Shown here in pieces: positions 6,315-9,971 of a stretch of DNA of 9,971 nucleotides (position 1 is its first letter; every line of letters begins with the position of its first letter). The notes under the pieces were generated by a model. It was not told where the DNA came from. It saw nothing but the letters and a program-made list of their open reading frames with translations, and ran no database searches. Both the position numbers and the translations under genes were made by a program. The stretch is taken from the NCBI GenBank assembly GCA_002308955.1, contig DBWJ01000051.1, positions 6,343 through 16,313 on the forward strand. The letters are read 5' to 3'. The stretch comes from Lachnoclostridium sp. UBA1241. Its GTDB lineage: Bacteria > Bacillota > Clostridia > Lachnospirales > Lachnospiraceae.

Positions 6315-7346
6315 TTACTTTCCGATCAGCCGGAAGAAATTGAACATTCCCGAGTACTGCGTATTCATATCATGGTCCGCATTCGGAACCTCATACCAGA
6401 TGTGCCTGATTCCGTTCTTCTCGAACAGATTGTGATAACCCATCGGGAATTTGCCGACAACGCTGTCTCTCGTTCCGCAGCAGATAATAATCGTATCCGG
6501 AACAACGGTTCCTTCGGCAAATCTGACTTCATCCTCCTGAAGGGATCCGGGATGCTCCATAAAGCCGTCTTTTGCGGGTGTCATTCCGGGAGCCGGTGCC
6601 ATCGCGCATACATTCTTGAAGAGTTCCGGATAAAGCATCAAAGTATACAGAGTCTCGCGTCCGCCCATGGAGAAACCGCCGATGTTCGTGCCCTCGCGAC
6701 CTTCCTGTACAGAGTAAGTTGCGTTGATGTGCGGTATCAGGTTTTCTACGAGTTCCTTCGGGAAACGGTCATAAGGGATGCACGCTTCCGCGTTGAAAGC
6801 GGGCGCCTGAGCCGTATCATCGCCGGCTGCATACATTGCGGGGCATACAAGGATAAACTCTTCGCAAAGTCCTTCCGCGATCATGTTGCCGACAAGAATC
6901 GGCAGTTTTGCGTCGCCTGCGAAGGAATTCTCATCTCCGAAGATTCCGTGAAGCAGATATACAACCGGATACTTCTTATCCTGCGTATAATCCGGAGGAA
7001 GAAGAATCGTATAGGCTCTCTCTCGGTTGCAGTAATAGGAATAATACGTATGGCGTTCGAATTTGCCGTAGGAAACGCCTTCCTTCTTCGTCAGATAGGA
7101 AGTCGGGCAGGTAAGATACATGCCGTTTTCGTCCGTCTTCGGCGCTTCCGTGGGTGTCGGAGTCGGCGTATCGGTAGGAGTTTCGGTAACAGTCAGTTCG
7201 GCCTGTTTGGTAGGTTCATTCTCGTTCATGTTCGTTTCCTCCTTCGGTGTTTCGGCAGGTGTCTCGGCCTTGTCGTCCGATTTGCCGCAGGCAAAAAGGC
7301 ACACAGATAAAGCCACGGTAACAAGAATCAGAAACATTCTTTTCAT
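6315..7346 (-). CDS. Predicted surface lipoprotein esterase of the esterase D / CE1 family
   Basis: The 343-residue product begins with a lipoprotein signal peptide: MKRMF, a hydrophobic core, and the lipobox LFAC with Cys20 as the lipidation site. Residues about 22-72 form a Glu/Thr/Pro-rich linker ending in PTPTPTEAP. The rest is an alpha/beta hydrolase of the esterase D (PF00756) type, which includes feruloyl and acetylxylan esterases: LLHGIFGDENSF (131-142, oxyanion region HG), nucleophile elbow GFSMGG (Ser226), candidate Asp294 in CGTRDSVV and candidate His325 in NADHD. It is therefore predicted to hydrolyse esters, perhaps on plant polysaccharides, outside the membrane; the substrate cannot be read from the sequence. 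The ATG at 7346 was chosen for the signal peptide and the GGGGG 5 nt upstream. Only 14 nt separate the ATG from the terminator T-tract of tRNA-Ser. It has no functional link to its neighbours. Confidence 0.88.
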   Translation of the reverse strand: MKRMFLILVTVALSVCLFACGKSDDKAETPAETPKEETNMNENEPTKQAELTVTETPTDTPTPTPTEAPKTDENGMYLTCPTSYLTKKEGVSYGKFERHTYYSYYCNRERAYTILLPPDYTQDKKYPVVYLLHGIFGDENSFAGDAKLPILVGNMIAEGLCEEFILVCPAMYAAGDDTAQAPAFNAEACIPYDRFPKELVENLIPHINATYSVQEGREGTNIGGFSMGGRETLYTLMLYPELFKNVCAMAPAPGMTPAKDGFMEHPGSLQEDEVRFAEGTVVPDTIIICCGTRDSVVGKFPMGYHNLFEKNGIRHIWYEVPNADHDMNTQYSGMFNFFRLIGK

Positions 7347-7360
7347 AGGAACCCCCTTGG

Positions 7361-7392
7361 AAAAAAGAATTGCCGTCCCAAAAGACGGCAAT
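7361..7392 (-). terminator. Intrinsic terminator after tRNA-Ser
   Basis: On the minus strand a perfect 9-bp stem ATTGCCGTC/GACGGCAAT (arms 7384-7392 and 7369-7377) with a 6-nt loop is followed by TCTTTTTT (7361-7368). It starts 9 nt after the tRNA 3' end and ends 14 nt before the esterase ATG. Confidence 0.9.
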
Positions 7393-7401
7393 CCATAATA
7401 A

Positions 7402-7490
7402 CGGAGGAGAAGGGATTTGAACCCTTGCGCCGGTATTCCCGACCTACTGGTGTTCGAAGCCAGACCCTTCAGCCACTTGGGTACTCCTCC
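7402..7490 (-). tRNA. tRNA-Ser, anticodon CGA
   Basis: An 89-nt class II tRNA. The acceptor stem GGAGGAG (7484-7490) pairs fully with CTCCTCC (7403-7409), with discriminator G at 7402. The D arm has a CCC/GGG stem and GG in the loop. The long variable arm GTCGG-GAATA-CCGGC is typical of serine tRNAs. The T arm is AAGGG-TTCAAAT-CCCTT. The anticodon arm is CTGGC-TTCGAAC-ACCAG, giving anticodon CGA (7454-7456), which reads UCG. The closing pair of that arm is C31-A39, a mismatch, and position 38 is C. CCA is not encoded. The gene has its own promoter and terminator and lies 37 nt after the miaB stop. Confidence 0.93.
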
Positions 7491-7504
7491 ATACTGCGAA
7501 TGCC

Positions 7505-7533
7505 ATTATACAATACAAGTACGGTTTTTACAA
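7505..7533 (-). promoter_or_regulatory. Promoter of tRNA-Ser
   Basis: A perfect -10 TATAAT (7505-7510) lies 17 bp from TTGTAA (7528-7533), which matches 4 of 6 -35 positions. The predicted start is near 7498, about 8 nt before the mature tRNA 5' end. The -35 hexamer is exactly the last Leu codon plus the stop codon of miaB. Confidence 0.8.
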
Positions 7534-8973
7534 GTCCGAACTTTGCTCTCCGATATAATAAAAGCCTTTGCATTCCGAAAGCTTCACGGAAACCATCTCC
7601 CCAAGGAGCGTCTTCTCTCCCGGGAAATGCACAAGCAGGTTATTATCAAGTCTTCCGGTCACGCACCCGGTATCCTCCCGGTACTCTTCACACAGAACCG
7701 TTTCCGTCCTGCCGGTGTACCGCTCCGCTTCCTTCGAGGCAACCTCGCCGACCGTATCAAGAAGCCGCTTCATGCGCTCCGAGCAGATTTCTTCACTGAC
7801 CTGACCGTCCATCTCCGCCGCAGGCGTTCCGGAGCGTTTCGAGTAGATAAATGTGAAGGCGCTCATAAAACGGGCTTTCCGCACCACGTCAAGCGTATCC
7901 TCAAAATCCTCTTCCGTCTCACCGGGGAAACCGATGATGATATCGGTCGTTATCGCAACCTCCGGAATCCGTTCGCGGATCTTATCAACCAAAGCGAGGA
8001 AGGATTTCTTCGTATAATGCCGGTTCATAAGCTTAAGAAGCCTGCTGCTTCCGGACTGTAACGGCAGGTGCACATGCTTACAGATCTTCGGATTGACGGC
8101 AATTTCTTCAATCAGCTCATCGGAAAGGTCCTTCGGATGCGGCGTCATAAACCGGATTCTCTGAAGTCCGTCGACCTTACTGACTTCCCTTATTAATTCG
8201 GCAAATGACATCCCCGGCTCAAGATTCTTCCCGTAGGAATTCACATTCTGCCCGAGAAGCATCACCTCACGGACGCCGTTCTTTGTAAGCATCTCGGTCT
8301 CACGGACGATGTCTATGGGATTTCTCGAACGTTCGCGCCCGCGAACATACGGAACGATGCAGTAGGTGCAGAAGTTATTGCAGCCGTACATGATATTCAC
8401 GCCTGCTTTGAAGCCGTACTTCTGAAGACTCGGCAGGTCTTCGACAATGCGGTCGGCTTCCTTACGGACGTCGATCACGCATTTCGTTGACTGCTCCCTT
8501 CTGTAAAGGAGCTCGGCAAGCATATAGATATTATGGGTTCCGAAGATTACGTCGATGAAAGGATAACTCTTCTTGATCTTCTCGATCACATGCTCTTCCT
8601 GCATCATGCAGCCGCACAGAACGATTCGCATCCCCGGATGCGACTTCTTAAGCCGCCCGAGATAACCGATTCTTCCGTATACGCGGGTGTTCGCGTTCTC
8701 ACGTACCGTGCATGTATTGTAGACAACGATGTCGGCGTCCTCGGAATCCGTCGGAACGTAACCGATGTAGGAAAGAATTCCGGCTAATTTTTCGGAATCC
8801 TTCGCGTTCATCTGGCACCCGAAGGTCTCCACATGCATCGTAAACATGCGGTTCTCCCGTTGCATGCGGTCCGCAAGCTCCGCCTTTAAGATATCCATAA
8901 AGGCATACTGTCTCGCGGGTTCCTCTTCTGGAAGCGATACCGGATAGGTTTTTGTGATCTCGTCGTAAATCAT
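7528..8973 (-). CDS. miaB: tRNA-2-methylthio-N6-dimethylallyladenosine synthase MiaB
   Basis: MiaB is a radical SAM methylthiotransferase that converts i6A37 to ms2i6A37 in tRNAs reading codons that begin with U. The 481 residues show the MTTase N-terminal domain with its [4Fe-4S] cysteines Cys53 (FGCQMN), Cys88 (NTCTV) and Cys122 (CGCMM). The radical SAM motif CNNFCTYC (Cys198, 202, 205) is followed by LLGQNVNSYG (239-248) and HLPLQSGS. A C-terminal TRAM domain covers about 410-475. About 45 residues precede the MTTase domain, an extension also found in other Firmicutes MiaB proteins. The ATG at 8973 has AAAGGA (8978-8983) 4 nt upstream. It starts 8 nt after the proA stop, so the two are probably co-transcribed. 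miaA, which makes the i6A substrate, is not in the window. Confidence 0.97.
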   Translation of the reverse strand: MIYDEITKTYPVSLPEEEPARQYAFMDILKAELADRMQRENRMFTMHVETFGCQMNAKDSEKLAGILSYIGYVPTDSEDADIVVYNTCTVRENANTRVYGRIGYLGRLKKSHPGMRIVLCGCMMQEEHVIEKIKKSYPFIDVIFGTHNIYMLAELLYRREQSTKCVIDVRKEADRIVEDLPSLQKYGFKAGVNIMYGCNNFCTYCIVPYVRGRERSRNPIDIVRETEMLTKNGVREVMLLGQNVNSYGKNLEPGMSFAELIREVSKVDGLQRIRFMTPHPKDLSDELIEEIAVNPKICKHVHLPLQSGSSRLLKLMNRHYTKKSFLALVDKIRERIPEVAITTDIIIGFPGETEEDFEDTLDVVRKARFMSAFTFIYSKRSGTPAAEMDGQVSEEICSERMKRLLDTVGEVASKEAERYTGRTETVLCEEYREDTGCVTGRLDNNLLVHFPGEKTLLGEMVSVKLSECKGFYYIGEQSSDL

Positions 8974-8981
8974 GAATTCCT

Positions 8982-9971
8982 TTAGCCGCGGACCTGTCCG
9001 TTTCCGCGAATCAGATATTTATAGCTGGTAAGCTCGCGAAGGCCCATGGGTCCTCTTGCGTGAAGTTTCTGGGTGCTGATGCCGATCTCGGCGCCGAAGC
9101 CGAACTCCTCACCGTCGGTGAAACGCGTTGAAGCGTTAACATAAACGCATGCGCTGTCGATTCTCTTGAGGAATGCCTCCGCGTTGGCCTCGTTGTTCGT
9201 AAGAATCGCGTCGGAATGCTTCGTATGGTAGCGGTTTATGTGCTCAATCGCCTCGTCCACATTCGCTACCGTCTTCACGCTGATCAGGCTTCCGAGATAT
9301 TCCTTACCGAAATCCTCCTCGGTCGCCTCCTCCATCGAAGGAACAACGGCTCTTGCTTCCCCGTCCGCGCGAAATGTGATGTTCTTAGCGGAAAGTCTTT
9401 CGTAAATCTTCGGCAGAAACTCCGCAGCAATCTTCTCATGCACCACAAGACTCTCACAGGCGTTGCAGACGCCCATACGCTGCGTTTTCGCGTTATCGAT
9501 GATATCCAGTGCCTTATCCTGGTCGGCGCTCTCATCGACGAATATATGGCAGTTACCGGTACCGGTCTCAATCACCGGAATCAGGCTGTTTTCAATGACG
9601 TTTTGGATGAGTCCCGCGCCGCCTCTCGGAATCAGAAGGTCCACGAAACGGTTCAACTTCATAAACTCCGTAACGACTTCGCGGCTCGTATCGGTGATCA
9701 GCTGGATGCTGTTCTCGGGAAGTCCGCATTCCTTTACGCCCTGACGGAGCACTTCGCTGATTCTTTCGTTGGAATGAATCGCGTCGGAGCCGCCTCGTAA
9801 GATCACGGCATTACCGGTCTTAAAGCAGAGTCCGAAGGCATCAGCCGTTACATTCGGCCGGGATTCATAGATGATTCCGATCACGCCGAAGGGCACACGG
9901 ACCTTATCAATCTTAAGGCCGTTCGGTCGCTCAAAGGACTCGAGGATGTCGCCAACCGGATCCGGAAGAGC
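8982..9971 (-). CDS. proA: Gamma-glutamyl phosphate reductase ProA, cut by the right edge
   Basis: ProA reduces gamma-glutamyl phosphate to glutamate semialdehyde with NADPH, the second step of proline synthesis. 329 residues are visible and the frame is open to the edge, beginning ALPDPVGDILESFERPNGLK. Roughly 85-90 N-terminal residues are missing, judged from the usual length of about 415. Visible signatures are VRVPFGVIGIIYESRPNVT (visible residues 24-42), the catalytic-cysteine motif MGVCNACES (nucleophile about visible residue 169) and the C-terminal FGFGAEIGISTQKLHARGPMGL. The GTG at 9896 is an internal Val and not a start. The stop lies 8 nt before miaB. proB is a likely upstream partner but outside the window. 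Confidence 0.97.
   Translation of the reverse strand, partial: ALPDPVGDILESFERPNGLKIDKVRVPFGVIGIIYESRPNVTADAFGLCFKTGNAVILRGGSDAIHSNERISEVLRQGVKECGLPENSIQLITDTSREVVTEFMKLNRFVDLLIPRGGAGLIQNVIENSLIPVIETGTGNCHIFVDESADQDKALDIIDNAKTQRMGVCNACESLVVHEKIAAEFLPKIYERLSAKNITFRADGEARAVVPSMEEATEEDFGKEYLGSLISVKTVANVDEAIEHINRYHTKHSDAILTNNEANAEAFLKRIDSACVYVNASTRFTDGEEFGFGAEIGISTQKLHARGPMGLRELTSYKYLIRGNGQVRG

Noticed and set aside
7347..7391. Upstream start for the esterase at 7391
   Set aside because: The added residues would be encoded by the tRNA terminator hairpin and would precede an otherwise perfect lipoprotein signal peptide.
7452..7458. Reading the tRNA anticodon as TCG (tRNA-Arg)
   Set aside because: That needs a shifted anticodon stem that does not pair, and the long variable arm fits serine, not arginine. 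The CGA reading keeps U33 and a 5-7-5 arm.
6277..7500. Genomic island bounded by tRNA-Ser
   Set aside because: No integrase, no direct repeat of the tRNA 3' end near 6300 and only one gene between tRNA-Ser and rpsT. A simple gene gain cannot be excluded, but there is no evidence of an integrated element.
9894..9896. GTG at 9896 as the start of proA
   Set aside because: The frame stays open upstream to the window edge and encodes conserved ProA sequence (ERPNGLKIDKVRVPFG), so this is an internal valine.
1..9971. CRISPR array, insertion sequence, phage, toxin-antitoxin or defence system
   Set aside because: No spaced direct repeats, no transposase or integrase, and every sizeable interval is filled by a recognised gene or a short intergenic region with promoters and terminators.

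Overview
The window looks like ordinary chromosomal core DNA from a Gram-positive anaerobe of the Clostridia, most likely a Lachnospiraceae-type organism. This rests on three things. The gene order lepA-hemW-hrcA-grpE-dnaK is typical of Firmicutes. A perfect CIRCE operator precedes hrcA. DnaK has the shortened ATPase domain of Gram-positive bacteria. No genus can be named from the sequence alone.

Layout, left to right. Positions 1-2792 hold the class I heat-shock operon on the minus strand: promoter, CIRCE, hrcA, grpE, and dnaK running off the left edge. It encodes the chaperone DnaK, its nucleotide exchange factor GrpE and the repressor HrcA that controls them. A terminator at 2846-2880 separates it from a second minus-strand unit, lepA-hemW, which overlaps by 11 nt and has its own promoter at 5845-5873. 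Diverging from lepA is rpsT (ribosomal protein S20), with a strong promoter, a leader hairpin and a strong terminator. Facing rpsT is a minus-strand gene for a predicted surface lipoprotein esterase, the only accessory-looking gene. Upstream of it on the same strand are a tRNA-Ser(CGA) gene with its own promoter and terminator, then miaB (tRNA methylthiotransferase), then proA (proline biosynthesis), cut by the right edge.

The functional themes are protein folding under stress, translation (LepA, S20, tRNA-Ser, MiaB) and proline synthesis. I found no phage, insertion sequence, CRISPR array, toxin-antitoxin or defence system, and no convincing unknown system. The points most worth a second look are small. 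The tRNA-Ser has an unusual anticodon arm and lies next to miaB. Its promoter uses the miaB stop codon. The esterase start is pressed against the tRNA terminator. The sporulation genes gpr and spoIIP, usual between rpsT and lepA in spore formers, are missing. The rpsT leader carries a hairpin, and an inverted repeat lies upstream of the hrcA promoter. No stretch longer than about 205 bases lacks a gene.
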